Shown: positions 35,664-46,361 of the stretch, one piece after another
Layout of the letters: every line of letters starts with the position of its first letter
Numbering within the stretch: position 1 is the first letter of the stretch
Assembly: GCF_036170895.1 (NCBI RefSeq)
Contig: NZ_CP108036.1
Span: 3,286,001-3,350,000 of the forward strand
Direction: 5' to 3'
Length of the DNA: 64,000 bases
Source: Streptomyces erythrochromogenes
GTDB taxonomy: Bacteria > Actinomycetota > Actinomycetes > Streptomycetales > Streptomycetaceae
Notes under the pieces: model-generated
Databases searched by the model: none
What the model was told of the DNA's origin: nothing
Seen by the model: the letters and a program-made list of their open reading frames with translations, nothing else
Made by a program: the position numbers and the translations under genes

Positions 35664-36812
35664 TCAGCGGCGCTTGCGGCGCGTCAGCGACCAGGGCTCC
35701 ACGACGCCCAGACCGCGCACCGGCCGCTGCCACATCGGCTGGAGGGCGAACCGGTAGGCCGCGCCCTCGTCGGGCTCCGTCTCCGCCTCCTTCTCCGACA
35801 CCGGCGCGGCGCCGGTCCGGGAGAGCTCCTCGGCCATGGCCCCGTCCACCAGCACCGCGTCCTTGGGGGCTATCGACGTCAGGCGGCTCGCGAGGTTCAC
35901 CGTGGTCCCGAAGACGTCGCCCATCCGGGTCGTCACCGTGCCGAAGGCGATCCCGACCCGCAGCTCGGGCATCTGCGCGTCGGCCTCCATCGTCTCGATG
36001 AGCCGCAGCGCGATCTCCGCGGCCGTCGCCGCGTCGTCGGCGCAGTACAGCACCTCGTCACCGAGCGTCTTGATCAGCCTGCCGCCGTACGCGGCCACCA
36101 GGTCCGCCGCGGTCGTCTCGAAGGACTCGACCAGCTCGCCGAGCTCCTCCTCCTCCAGCCGGCGCGTCAGGCGGGTGAAGCCGACCAGGTCGGCGAAGCC
36201 CACCGCGAGCCGCCGGTCGACCATCTCCTCGTCGTCCGCGACCTGCACCACGCGTCCGGTGGCCGCCGCCAGCTGGCGGCGCCACACGTAGACGAGGAAC
36301 TCCTCCAGCTCGGGCAGGAGCAGCTCGACCAGGGGGTACGTGACCTCCGTACGGGTCATCCCCGGCTCCGGCGGCTCCGTGAGCCCCTCCAGGAAGGAGT
36401 CGATCTGCCACTCCGCCAGCCGCGCCGTGGTCTGCCCGGTGGACCGGGCCACCTGCACCGCCATCGGCTCGGACAGCAGCCCGGCCTCCACGAGGCCGGC
36501 GAGCCGGCGCAGGGCCAGCACGTCCGCCTCCGTCAGCGCCCGGGCCTGGCCGATGTCGGCGAAGCCCATGGCCCGCCAGAAGCGGGAGGCGAGCTCCATC
36601 GACACCCCGGCGCTGCGGGCGGCCTGGAAGGGCGTGTACCGGCGCTCGGCGCCCAGGATCAGCTGCTCCAGGCGGATCGCGAGGGGATCCGCCGTCGGCT
36701 GCACGGTGTGGTCGACCTCGTGGTGGGGAGTGTGCTGGTCGCGCCCGATCGGCGTGCCCGGGCCACTGGGCCCGGGGGCGGACGCGCCGGAGGCAGAGTC
36801 GTCGACGGTCAA
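35664..36812 (-). CDS. cya: Class III adenylate cyclase
   Basis: The protein has 382 residues. It makes cAMP. The cyclase domain (about 195-350) has the metal Asp in VGFADLVGFTRLT, the second metal Asp and base-contact Lys in LIKTLGDEVLYC, and the transition-state Asn/Arg in TVNLASRLTS. The N-terminal half has a helix-turn-helix-like stretch (YTPFQAARSAGV) and may be regulatory. I chose TTG 36812 because a perfect AGGAGG lies 6 nt upstream. ATG 36830 has none, and the shorter form agrees with the about 381-residue S. coelicolor Cya (SCO4928). Streptomyces cya is needed for normal germination. Confidence 0.92.
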   Translation of the reverse strand: MTVDDSASGASAPGPSGPGTPIGRDQHTPHHEVDHTVQPTADPLAIRLEQLILGAERRYTPFQAARSAGVSMELASRFWRAMGFADIGQARALTEADVLALRRLAGLVEAGLLSEPMAVQVARSTGQTTARLAEWQIDSFLEGLTEPPEPGMTRTEVTYPLVELLLPELEEFLVYVWRRQLAAATGRVVQVADDEEMVDRRLAVGFADLVGFTRLTRRLEEEELGELVESFETTAADLVAAYGGRLIKTLGDEVLYCADDAATAAEIALRLIETMEADAQMPELRVGIAFGTVTTRMGDVFGTTVNLASRLTSIAPKDAVLVDGAMAEELSRTGAAPVSEKEAETEPDEGAAYRFALQPMWQRPVRGLGVVEPWSLTRRKRR

Positions 36813-37034
36813 GGGCCGCCTCCTGTCCATTCCGTGCGCACTGCCCTGCCGAACCGGTTGATCACCACGAGCAGCGGGATCGCCTAAACCATACGGCAGG
36901 TGTGCCGTAGCTCACTCCCCCTCCCCGGCTTCGATCCGGGACCGACCCCGGGCCCCGCACGGCGGCACATGAGGCCGTACACGCCCGAAACGCAGCATTT
37001 CGCGCATTTCGCGGCACGCCCGGCCCCACCCCCG

Positions 37035-37901
37035 TCAGTGCACGGACCGCAGGTGGACGACGTCGCCGGCCCCCACCGCCTCGTGGGTGCCTTCGGCCGT
37101 ACGGATCACCAGGCGGCCATCGGTGTCGACGGCTTCGGCCGTTCCGGTGAGGGTGCGCCCGCCGGGGAGTTCCGCGCGCACGTGCCGGCCGAGGGTGGCG
37201 CAGCCCGCCGCGTAGGTCTCCTGGAGCCCGCTGGCCGCCGGGTCGCCGCCGGCGGCGCGCCAGTTCCCGTACCACTCCTCCAGGGACCGCAGCACGGCCT
37301 TCAGCAGGGGCTCGCGGTCGGTCACCGTGGCCTTGGCCAGCAGCAGCGACCCGGCGGCCGGAACCGGGAGCTCCTCCTCGGTCAGGGTGACGTTGAGCCC
37401 GATGCCGACGATCACGCCGTCCTCGACCCGCTCGGCGAGGATGCCGCCGGTCTTGCGTTCCTCCCCCTCCACACTGACCAGCAGGTCGTTGGGCCACTTG
37501 AGGGCGGTGTCCACGCCGGCGGCCCGGGAGAGCCCGGTCGCGGTGGCCACGCCGGCCAGGAGGGTCAGCCACCCCCACTGCTCCTGCGGCACCGCGTCGC
37601 CCGGCTTGAACAGCACGGAGAAGAACAGCCCGGACCGGGCGGGAGCGACCCAGCTCCGGTCGAGCCGGCCGCGTCCGGCGCTCTGCTCCTCGGCGACGAT
37701 CACGGCCCCCTCGGGCAGCTCCGCCGCCCGCGTGGCAAGGTCGGTATTGGTGGACCCGGTGGAGGCGACCACCTCCAGCGAGGTCCACAGCCCGTCCCCG
37801 GTGACGAGGGCCCGCCGCAGCGCGGCGGCATTGAGCGGCGGCCGGTCCAGGCTCGACCAACGACCTGCGGAGGCTCCGGCTGATGCATCTGATGGCGTCA
37901 T
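37035..37901 (-). CDS. birA: Biotin--[acyl-CoA carboxylase] ligase
   Basis: The protein has 288 residues. It attaches biotin to carrier domains through biotinyl-5'-AMP. GSTNTDLA and EEQSAGRGRLDRSW (the nucleotide loop) and LKWPNDLLV are intact, as is the C-terminal SH3-like domain. The N-terminus lacks the winged helix of E. coli BirA, so it is a mono-functional enzyme and not a repressor. It is divergent from pccB and near accA2, whose biotin Lys is its substrate. Confidence 0.94.
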   Translation of the reverse strand: MTPSDASAGASAGRWSSLDRPPLNAAALRRALVTGDGLWTSLEVVASTGSTNTDLATRAAELPEGAVIVAEEQSAGRGRLDRSWVAPARSGLFFSVLFKPGDAVPQEQWGWLTLLAGVATATGLSRAAGVDTALKWPNDLLVSVEGEERKTGGILAERVEDGVIVGIGLNVTLTEEELPVPAAGSLLLAKATVTDREPLLKAVLRSLEEWYGNWRAAGGDPAASGLQETYAAGCATLGRHVRAELPGGRTLTGTAEAVDTDGRLVIRTAEGTHEAVGAGDVVHLRSVH

Positions 37902-38032
37902 GCAACCCAATGTAGGTGTGTCAAACGCCGCACTGCCGAGCGCCATGCCCGCCGATACGCTACGCACCAGTAGCCAGCAGTAGTCAATCAATTGACCAGG
38001 CAGTTGACACCATGCAGGGAGCCGCGACCCCG

Positions 38033-39625
<1,593 letters not shown>

Positions 39626-39643
39626 TCCCTCCAGGAGGTCACC

Positions 39644-39856
39644 GTGGTGATCAAGGTCGTCAAGGGCAATCCGACCCCGGAGGAGCTGGCCGCCGCACTG
39701 GCGGTGGTCCAGGCGCGCGCGGCGCTGCTGGCCTCGTCGGCGCCGTCGGGCCCCCCGCAGGTCTCGGACGAGTGGTCGACGCCGGCCCGGGTGGCCCGGC
39801 GGCGGTTTCCGCAGCCGGGGCCGCGGGCCTGGGGCCGGACGTACTGGCCCGGCTAG
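39644..39856 (+). CDS. pccE: Acyl-CoA carboxylase epsilon subunit
   Basis: The protein has 70 residues. GTG 39644 lies 5 nt after AGGAGG (a second GTG at 39647 is possible). The start IKVVKGNPTPEELAAALAVV is the hallmark of epsilon subunits, a short helix that binds the beta subunit and activates the complex. The tail ends in RVARRRFPQPGPRAWGRTYW. It is 18 bp after pccB, in the same unit. Confidence 0.93.
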   Translation: MVIKVVKGNPTPEELAAALAVVQARAALLASSAPSGPPQVSDEWSTPARVARRRFPQPGPRAWGRTYWPG

Positions 39857-39992
39857 CGGGCCCACCCGGATGGCCGGGCCGACCCGGGTGTCGGGACCGG
39901 CCCCGGCTGCAGCCGGGATGACGTGAACGCGGGGCGGCGGCTGAGTACCCGTACTCAGGCGCCGCACCCGTTCCCGGGGCCAGGATCGGAAC

Positions 39993-40127
39993 ATGCTCTG
40001 GTCCGACCCGAAGAACGAGCCGCCCAAGGACATGCGCGACGCGCAGGCGATGATCCGGCGGCTCACCGTGGTGCTCGCCCTCGCCATGCTCGTGGTGGTC
40101 TACGTCCTCGGTGTGAGCCACTTCTGA
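39993..40127 (+). CDS. 44-residue single-span membrane protein
   Basis: The reading frame [20 protein letters not shown] continues into one helix ([18 protein letters not shown]) and ends SHF. A charged cytoplasmic half with a short C-terminal anchor is typical of small membrane proteins. AGGATCGG precedes the ATG. It lies 136 bp after pccE and just before maf. I recall a similar tiny gene at this place in other Streptomyces. Function is unknown. Confidence 0.7.
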   Translation: MLWSDPKNEPPKDMRDAQAMIRRLTVVLALAMLVVVYVLGVSHF

Positions 40128-40149
40128 GCCGTACCCGGGCGCACCTACG

Positions 40150-40779
40150 ATGGCGGGCATGACTGCCACATCCCAGCCCGCGAGCGTGCGCAAGCTCGTC
40201 CTCGCCTCCGCCTCCCCCGCCCGGCTGAACCTGCTGCGGCAGGCCGGTCTCGCCCCGCACGTGATCGTCAGCGGCTTCGACGAGGACACCCTGGACCACG
40301 ACGAGCCGGCGGAGCTGGCCCTGGCGCTGGCCGAGGCGAAGGCGGCCGTCGTGGCGGCCCTGGACGAGGCCTCGGGCGCCCTGGTGATCGGCTGCGACTC
40401 GGTGCTGGAGCTGGACGGCGAGGCGCTGGGCAAGCCCGCGGACGCCGAGGAGGCCACCGCGCGCTGGAAGGCGATGCGCGGCCGCGCCGGCGTGCTGCGC
40501 ACCGGGCACTGCGTGATCGACACGACGACCGGGCGGCAGGTCTCGGCCACGGCGTCGACGACGGTCCGCTTCGGCGAGCCGACGGACGCGGAGGTGGCGG
40601 CGTACGTGGCGAGCGGCGAGCCGCTGCACGTGGCGGGGGCGTTCACCCTCGACGGGCTGTCGGCGCCGTTCATCGACGGCATCGACGGGGATCACGGCAA
40701 CGTGATCGGCCTGTCCATGCCGCTGCTGCGCTCCCTGCTGGGCGAACTGGACGTGTCCATCACGGACTTGTGGGCTTGA
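40150..40779 (+). CDS. maf: Maf-like nucleotide pyrophosphatase
   Basis: The protein has 209 residues (ATG 40159 would remove three). Maf proteins hydrolyse non-canonical or excess nucleoside triphosphates. [17 protein letters not shown] carries the Ser/Arg loop, [15 protein letters not shown] the catalytic Asp, and [19 protein letters not shown] the C-terminal part. The last differs from the G-S/A-x-Q motif of dTTPases, so the substrate specificity is uncertain. Its 3' end overlaps the converging gene by 20 bp. Confidence 0.92.
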   Translation: MAGMTATSQPASVRKLVLASASPARLNLLRQAGLAPHVIVSGFDEDTLDHDEPAELALALAEAKAAVVAALDEASGALVIGCDSVLELDGEALGKPADAEEATARWKAMRGRAGVLRTGHCVIDTTTGRQVSATASTTVRFGEPTDAEVAAYVASGEPLHVAGAFTLDGLSAPFIDGIDGDHGNVIGLSMPLLRSLLGELDVSITDLWA

Positions 40780-41257
40780 GCTCCCCGAACGGCGGCGGTG
40801 GCGGGGCGTCCTCGACCGGGCCGCCGCCGTCACCCTGCCGGGCGGCGGCGGGGTAGAGCGTCAGGATCAGTACGAGCAGGCACAGGATCAGCATCAGCGC
40901 CGCGAAGGCCGCCCAGCCGACCAGGCCGACGGCGAGCATGCCGAGCACCGCGTGGGTGACGGCGGCGCTGACGAGCACGACGCGCCCGAAGCGGCCCGGG
41001 GAGCGGTCGCGCAGCGCGGCGAGGGCGGCGAGCGCGGCGCACAGCAGGAGGAAGGCGCCCATGCCCGCGCCCATGGCGTAGGTGGCCTTGGACATGACGT
41101 CCGGATCGCTGCCGGCGATGGACATCGACTGGTTGGCCGTGGTCCGGCCCAGCACGATGTGGACGAGCACCAGCACGGCGGCTTCCGCTACCAGCACGAT
41201 CGCGGCCAGTCCGGCCACGAGTCTTCGCACCACGTGCACCCACCCCCCAAGCGCCAT
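40760..41257 (-). CDS. Four-helix membrane protein of unknown function
   Basis: The protein has 165 residues. Four hydrophobic segments (about 13-35, 58-80, 92-108, 112-135) and a Pro/Gly-rich cytoplasmic tail are visible. The start is uncertain: ATG 41257 is used here, but GGGGGGTGG inside the first codons could serve a GTG at 41233. It converges on maf with a 20-bp overlap of coding ends. No family recognised. Confidence 0.72.
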   Translation of the reverse strand: MALGGWVHVVRRLVAGLAAIVLVAEAAVLVLVHIVLGRTTANQSMSIAGSDPDVMSKATYAMGAGMGAFLLLCAALAALAALRDRSPGRFGRVVLVSAAVTHAVLGMLAVGLVGWAAFAALMLILCLLVLILTLYPAAARQGDGGGPVEDAPPPPPFGELKPTSP

Positions 41258-41722
41258 ACGCCCGTTCGACGCCTGGAGGCTACTAACGGGTAGCCCCGCG
41301 GGCAAGAGATGCGTCCGCATCGCCCGTCCGGAGTACACGCCCGGCGCGCTGCGGCCCGTAGGGACCACGGTCGGCCGCCTCGCTGTGGGTACGGTGTTGT
41401 CCCGGTTCGCCCTGCGGGACGACGGAGCTACCAATCAGTAAACAAGGGGACAACTCCTCGCTCGCCGGCAAAGAAAATGTGGGCCGTTCGTAGGGACTCG
41501 ACAAAGAATCACCCGGGGCCGCTGACCGGGGAGACAGAGACCTTGGCTACATGACGGGGTTACTGTGCAGTCGGGGATCCCCCTGACCTGGGGCGCCACA
41601 AGGGTTCCCCGGCGGAGCGGGCCTCGCATCACACTCTGTGTGGGCAAGGTCACCACCGGGGAAGGGTCGAAAGGCCGTGTGGGCTGTCCCTAAACTCAGC
41701 TTGTTTCAAGGAGGGAGCCATC
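41258..41722. other. 465-bp upstream region of accA2
   Basis: No gene is convincing. A 25-codon frame (41477-41554) after AAGGGGAC is possible but unsupported. The part from about 41430 to 41560 is AT-richer than the surroundings (AATCAGTAAACAAGGGG, AAAGAAAATG), as promoters or leaders often are. A -10-like TAAACT at 41692-41697 could give a short leader with the AAGGAGGGAG ribosome site of accA2. No known riboswitch was recognised. Confidence 0.5.
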
Positions 41723-43486
41723 GTGCGCAAGGTGCTCATCGCCAACCGTGGCGAAATCGCTGTCCGCGTTGCTCGGGCCTGCCGGGACGCCGGGATCGCG
41801 AGCGTAGCCGTCTACGCCGATCCGGACCGGGACGCTCTGCACGTCCGCGCGGCCGACGAAGCTTTCGCGTTGGGCGGTGACACCCCGGCCACCAGCTACC
41901 TGGACATCTCCAAGGTCCTCCAGGCCGCCGCCGACTCGGGTGCGGACGCCATCCACCCCGGATACGGCTTCCTGTCCGAGAACGCCGACTTCGCCCAGGC
42001 CGTGCTCGACGCCGGCCTGACCTGGATCGGCCCGCCGCCGCAGGCCATCCGCGACCTCGGCGACAAGGTGGCCGCCCGCCACATCGCCCAGCGCGCCGGT
42101 GCGCCGCTGGTCGCCGGTACGCCGGACCCGGTCTCCGGGGCCGACGAGGTCGTCGCCTTCGCCAAGGAGCACGGCCTGCCGATCGCCATCAAGGCGGCCT
42201 TCGGCGGCGGCGGCCGCGGCCTGAAGGTCGCCCGCACCCTCGAAGAGGTGCCGGAGCTCTACGAATCCGCCGTCCGCGAGGCCGTCGCCGCCTTCGGCCG
42301 CGGCGAGTGCTTCGTCGAGCGCTACCTCGACAAGCCGCGCCACGTCGAGACCCAGTGCCTGGCCGACTCGCACGGCAACGTCGTCGTCGTCTCGACCCGC
42401 GACTGCTCCCTGCAGCGCCGCCACCAGAAGCTGGTGGAGGAGGCCCCCGCGCCGTTCCTGACCGAGGCTCAGAACGCGGAGCTGTACGCCGCGTCCAAGG
42501 CCATCCTGAAGGAGGCCGGCTACGTCGGCGCCGGCACCGTCGAGTTCCTGGTCTCCGCCGACGGCCTGATCTCCTTCCTGGAGGTCAACACCCGCCTCCA
42601 GGTCGAGCACCCGGTCACCGAAGAGGTCTCCGGCATCGACCTGGTCCGCGAGATGTTCCGCATCGCCGACGGCGAGGAGCTCGGCTACGGCGACCCGGTC
42701 CTGCGCGGTCACTCCATCGAGTTCCGCATCAACGGCGAGGACCCGGGCCGCGGCTTCCTCCCGGCGCCCGGCACGGTGACGAAGTTCGTCGCGCCCACGG
42801 GCCCGGGCGTCCGCCTCGACGCGGGCGTCGAGTCCGGCTCCGTCATCGGCCCGGCCTGGGACTCCCTGCTGGCCAAGCTGATCGTCACCGGCGCCACCCG
42901 CGAGCAGGCGCTGCAGCGCGCCGCCCGCGCACTCGCCGAGTTCGAGGTCGAGGGCATGGCCACGGCCATCCCCTTCCACCGCGCGGTCGTCGTCGACCCG
43001 GCGTTCGCCCCCACCGACGGCAGCCCCTTCACCGTCTACACGCGCTGGATCGAGACCGAGTTCGTCAACGAGATCCCGGCGTTCACGGCTCCCGCCGCCG
43101 AGGAGACCGAGGACGAGCCGGGCCGCGAGACGGTCGTCGTCGAGGTCGGCGGCAAGCGCCTCGAGGTCTCGCTGCCGTCCTCCCTCGGCATGACCCTGGC
43201 CCGCACGGCCGCCGCGGGCGGCGCGAAGCCGAAGCGCCGCGCGGCCAAGAAGTCCGGCCCGGCCGCCTCCGGCGACACGCTCGCCTCCCCGATGCAGGGC
43301 ACGATCGTCAAGGTCGCGGTCGAGGAGGGCCAGCAGGTCACCGAGGGCGAGCTGATCGTCGTACTGGAAGCGATGAAGATGGAGCAGCCGCTCAACGCGC
43401 ACCGCTCCGGCACCATCGTCGGCCTCACCGCCGAGGTCGGCGCCTCGGTCACCTCCGGCGCCACGATCTGCGAGATCAAGGACTGA
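41723..43486 (+). CDS. accA2: Acyl-CoA carboxylase alpha subunit (biotin carboxylase plus BCCP)
   Basis: The protein has 587 residues. The biotin carboxylase half (1-450) has the ATP-grasp glycine loop [15 protein letters not shown] and [19 protein letters not shown] variable linker with KPKRRAAKK leads to the biotinyl domain, where Lys552 in EAMKMEQP is the biotin site. It serves both acetyl- and propionyl-CoA carboxylase with the beta and epsilon subunits. GTG 41723 follows AAGGAGGGAG. It matches S. coelicolor AccA2 (SCO4921) in architecture. Confidence 0.95.
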   Translation: MRKVLIANRGEIAVRVARACRDAGIASVAVYADPDRDALHVRAADEAFALGGDTPATSYLDISKVLQAAADSGADAIHPGYGFLSENADFAQAVLDAGLTWIGPPPQAIRDLGDKVAARHIAQRAGAPLVAGTPDPVSGADEVVAFAKEHGLPIAIKAAFGGGGRGLKVARTLEEVPELYESAVREAVAAFGRGECFVERYLDKPRHVETQCLADSHGNVVVVSTRDCSLQRRHQKLVEEAPAPFLTEAQNAELYAASKAILKEAGYVGAGTVEFLVSADGLISFLEVNTRLQVEHPVTEEVSGIDLVREMFRIADGEELGYGDPVLRGHSIEFRINGEDPGRGFLPAPGTVTKFVAPTGPGVRLDAGVESGSVIGPAWDSLLAKLIVTGATREQALQRAARALAEFEVEGMATAIPFHRAVVVDPAFAPTDGSPFTVYTRWIETEFVNEIPAFTAPAAEETEDEPGRETVVVEVGGKRLEVSLPSSLGMTLARTAAAGGAKPKRRAAKKSGPAASGDTLASPMQGTIVKVAVEEGQQVTEGELIVVLEAMKMEQPLNAHRSGTIVGLTAEVGASVTSGATICEIKD

Positions 43487-43503
43487 CGTCCTCGTCCTCG
43501 GCC

Positions 43504-43550
43504 ACACGCGAAGGCCCCGCCCGGTTCGACCGGGCGGGGCCTTCGCGTGT
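43504..43550. terminator. Bidirectional terminator between accA2 and the DeoR gene
   Basis: A perfect 22-bp stem (43504-43525 with 43529-43550) and a TCG loop stand between converging genes. Confidence 0.93.
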
Positions 43551-43596
43551 TGTGTCCGAACGGGGCCGCACCTCCGGGAAGACGGCCCGACAGGAC

Positions 43597-44547
43597 CTAG
43601 CGACGCCGCATGTCGGCGACCCGTGCCCGCTCCGCCTGCTGCTCCAGCATCCCGCCGGGTGCACTGCGCAGCTGGCCCGTCGGGCCGCCGCGGCGCTGCA
43701 CCGGGAGGGGGGACTCCCGGCGGGGGCGGCGGGTGCCCATGCCGTCCACGCCGCCGGAGGCGACGGGGCCGCCGGCCACGGTGATCTGGACACCCTGGTC
43801 CGCCAGCGCCTGGAGCTCGGTGGCCGCCCGGTCGTCGTGCGGCGGCGGCTCGTCCGTGACCAGGCGGGTCATGACGTCCGTCGGCACCGTCTGGAACATG
43901 GTGTCGGTGCCGAGCTTCGTGTGGTCCGCGAGGACGACCACCTCCGCCGCGGCCTGTACGAGGGCGCGGTCCACGCTCGCGCTGAGCATGTTGGACGTGG
44001 ACAGTCCCCGCTCCGCCGTCAGGCCGCTGCCCGAAAGGAAGGCGCGGGAGACCCGGAGCCCCTGGAGGGACTGTTCGGCTCCGCTGCCGACGAGGGCGTA
44101 GTTGGACCCGCGCAGGGTGCCGCCCGTCATGACGACTTCGACCCGGTTGGCGTGGGCCAGCGCCTGGGCGACCAGGAGGGAGTTGGTGACGACGGTCAGG
44201 CCGGGCACGCGGGCGAGCCGGCGGGCCAGCTCCTGCGTCGTGGTGCCCGCGCCGACGACGACGGCCTCGCCCTCTTCGACGAGGCCGGCCGCGACATCGG
44301 CGATGGCGGTCTTCTCCGCCGTCGCGAGATGGGACTTTTGCGGAAAGCCGGACTCCCGCGTGAAACCGCCCGGCAAGACCGCACCGCCGTGTCGGCGGTC
44401 GAGGAGTCCTTCGGCCTCCAGTGCCCGCACGTCCCGCCGTACGGTCACTTCGGAGGTCTGGACGACGCGGGCGAGCTCCCGGAGCGAAACCGCTCCGTTG
44501 GCCCGCACCATTTCGAGGATCAATTGGCGACGTTCTGCAGCGAACAC
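43597..44547 (-). CDS. DeoR-family transcriptional repressor
   Basis: The protein has 316 residues. The DeoR winged helix (1-60) reads ERRQLILEMVRANGAVSL, TSEVTVRRDVRALEAEGLL and RRHGGAV. The sugar-phosphate isomerase-like effector domain (about 75-235) contains GAGTTTQELARRL, VVTNSLLVA and TGGTLR. The tail beyond 260 is Arg/Gly-rich and disordered-looking. DeoR proteins sense phosphorylated sugars. It is near nucleoside-catabolism genes that share a 12-bp palindrome and is the best in-window candidate to bind it, though no copy occurs before its own gene. Confidence 0.92.
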   Translation of the reverse strand: MFAAERRQLILEMVRANGAVSLRELARVVQTSEVTVRRDVRALEAEGLLDRRHGGAVLPGGFTRESGFPQKSHLATAEKTAIADVAAGLVEEGEAVVVGAGTTTQELARRLARVPGLTVVTNSLLVAQALAHANRVEVVMTGGTLRGSNYALVGSGAEQSLQGLRVSRAFLSGSGLTAERGLSTSNMLSASVDRALVQAAAEVVVLADHTKLGTDTMFQTVPTDVMTRLVTDEPPPHDDRAATELQALADQGVQITVAGGPVASGGVDGMGTRRPRRESPLPVQRRGGPTGQLRSAPGGMLEQQAERARVADMRRR

Positions 44548-44682
44548 GAAACTGACAGTAACCCCAGCGACCGTCTGCTTTCAGCTCTTTGCGCCGGAAT
44601 ACCGAAGTTGTCCATATGGCAGGGCGACTAGTGGTATACGCGGCCCGAGGTCTGGGTGAACGTACGGCCACGCGGCGCCGCA

Positions 44683-44712
44683 CCGCCCCAACACCCTTGG
44701 GGTGTGGGGCGG
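44683..44712 (-). terminator. Terminator of the flavoprotein reductase gene
   Basis: CCGCCCCAACACCC pairs with GGGTGTGGGGCGG, with one bulged A and a short TTG loop, 10 bp past the stop codon on the minus strand. Confidence 0.75.
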
Positions 44713-44722
44713 TTGGGGCCGG

Positions 44723-46162
44723 TCACGCCTCCCCGGCGGCCTTCCGCGTGTGCAGCTGGCGCGCCACCTCGGCGATCGACCCCGACAGCGAGGGGTACAC
44801 GGTGAACGCGTTTGCGATCTGCTCGACCGTCAGATTGTTGTCGACGGCGATCGAGATCGGGTGGATGAGCTCGCTCGCGCGCGGGGAGACGACCACACCG
44901 CCGACCACGATGCCGGTGCCCGGGCGGCAGAACATCTTCACGAAGCCGTCCCTGATGCCCTGCATCTTGGCGCGCGGGTTGCGCAGCAGCGGCAGCTTCA
45001 CCACACGGGCGTCGATCTTGCCGGCGTCCACGTCCGCCTGCGTGTAGCCGACGGTGGCGATCTCCGGGTCGGTGAAGACGTTCGAGGACACCGTCTTCAG
45101 GTTCAGCGGGGCCACCGCGTCGCCGAGGAAGTGGTACATCGCGATGCGCCCCTGCATGGCGGCGACGGACGCGAGCGCGAAGACGCCCGTGACGTCACCG
45201 GCGGCGTACACGCCCGGCGCGGAGGTGCGCGAGACCTTGTCGGTCCAGATGTGCCCGGAGTCCTTGAGCCGGACGCCGGACTCCTCCAGGTTCATGTTCG
45301 CGGTGTTCGGGATCGCGCCGACCGCCATCAGGCAGTGGCTGCCGGTCAGCACCCGGCCGTCGGAGAGGGTGACCTCGACCCGGTCGCCGACCCGCTTGGC
45401 GGACTCGGCGCGCGAGCGCCCGACGACGTTCATGCCGCGGCGCCGGAAGACGTCCTCCAGGACGGCCGCCGCGTCGGGGTCCTCGCCCGGCAGCACGCGG
45501 TCGCGGGAGGACACCAGGGTGACCCGGGAGCCGAGCGCCTGGTACGCGCCGGCGAACTCGGCGCCGGTCACACCGGAACCGACCACGATGAGCTCTTCGG
45601 GGAGCTCGTCCAGGTCGTAGACCTGGGTCCAGTTCAGGATGCGCTCGCCGTCGGGCTGGGCGTCCGGGATCTCGCGCGGGGTGCCGCCGGTGGCGATGAG
45701 GACGGCGTCCGCCGTCAGGATCGTCTCGGTGCCGTCCGCGGCGGTGACGATGACGTCCCGGGTGCCGTCGATGCCCTGCGGGCCGCCCAGCTTGCCGCGG
45801 CCGCGCATGACCTTGGCGCCGGCGCGGGTGACGGAGGCGGTGATGTCGTGCGACTGGGCGAGCGCGAGGCGCTTGACGCGCCGGTTCACCTTGCCGAGGT
45901 CCACGCCCACGACGCGCGCGGCCTGCTCGATGTGCGGTGTGTCGTCCGCGACGATGATCCCCAGCTCCTCGTAGGAGGAGTCGAAGGTGGTCATCACCTC
46001 TGCGGTCGCGATCAGAGTCTTGGAAGGTACGCAGTCGGTCAGGACCGAGGCCCCTCCCAGACCGTCGCAGTCCACGACGGTCACCTCCGCGCCGAGCTGG
46101 GCCCCTACGAGGGCCGCCTCATACCCGCCGGGTCCGCCGCCGATGATCACGATCCGGGTCAC
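44723..46162 (-). CDS. Flavoprotein disulfide-reductase-family NAD(P)H quinone reductase
   Basis: The protein has 479 residues of lipoamide-dehydrogenase fold. FAD motif IIGGGPGGYEAALVG, NAD(P) motif VVGSGVTGAEFAGAY and AAGDVTGVFALASVA are clear, and the dimerisation domain is complete. The redox-active site reads GGASVLTDCVPSKTL, so one of the two Cys of the usual CxxxxC is missing. It cannot be a lipoamide dehydrogenase and resembles M. tuberculosis LpdA (Rv3303c), a quinone reductase lacking that disulfide. It is monocistronic. Confidence 0.92.
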   Translation of the reverse strand: MTRIVIIGGGPGGYEAALVGAQLGAEVTVVDCDGLGGASVLTDCVPSKTLIATAEVMTTFDSSYEELGIIVADDTPHIEQAARVVGVDLGKVNRRVKRLALAQSHDITASVTRAGAKVMRGRGKLGGPQGIDGTRDVIVTAADGTETILTADAVLIATGGTPREIPDAQPDGERILNWTQVYDLDELPEELIVVGSGVTGAEFAGAYQALGSRVTLVSSRDRVLPGEDPDAAAVLEDVFRRRGMNVVGRSRAESAKRVGDRVEVTLSDGRVLTGSHCLMAVGAIPNTANMNLEESGVRLKDSGHIWTDKVSRTSAPGVYAAGDVTGVFALASVAAMQGRIAMYHFLGDAVAPLNLKTVSSNVFTDPEIATVGYTQADVDAGKIDARVVKLPLLRNPRAKMQGIRDGFVKMFCRPGTGIVVGGVVVSPRASELIHPISIAVDNNLTVEQIANAFTVYPSLSGSIAEVARQLHTRKAAGEA

Positions 46163-46361
46163 GAAAAGTCCGCCTCACGTCTACCCGGCCGGCTGCCGCC
46201 CCGGCCGGTGTTCCGGGGGTTCTCCCCGGGGGATGCATTCCGTGCTCCATTGTCCCGCACGCTTCAAGGTGCTTCGCGCCCGGTCCCGCCGCAGGACTCC
46301 GTCCGGGGGTACGCCCGGCCGGGCACGCCTCCACGGCCACCCCTCCCGTACCCTCGACCTC

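Noticed and set aside
41477..41554. A 25-codon leader peptide before accA2
   Set aside because: The frame has an AAGGGGAC upstream but no regulatory codon run or attenuator hairpin pattern. It is noted only as a possibility.
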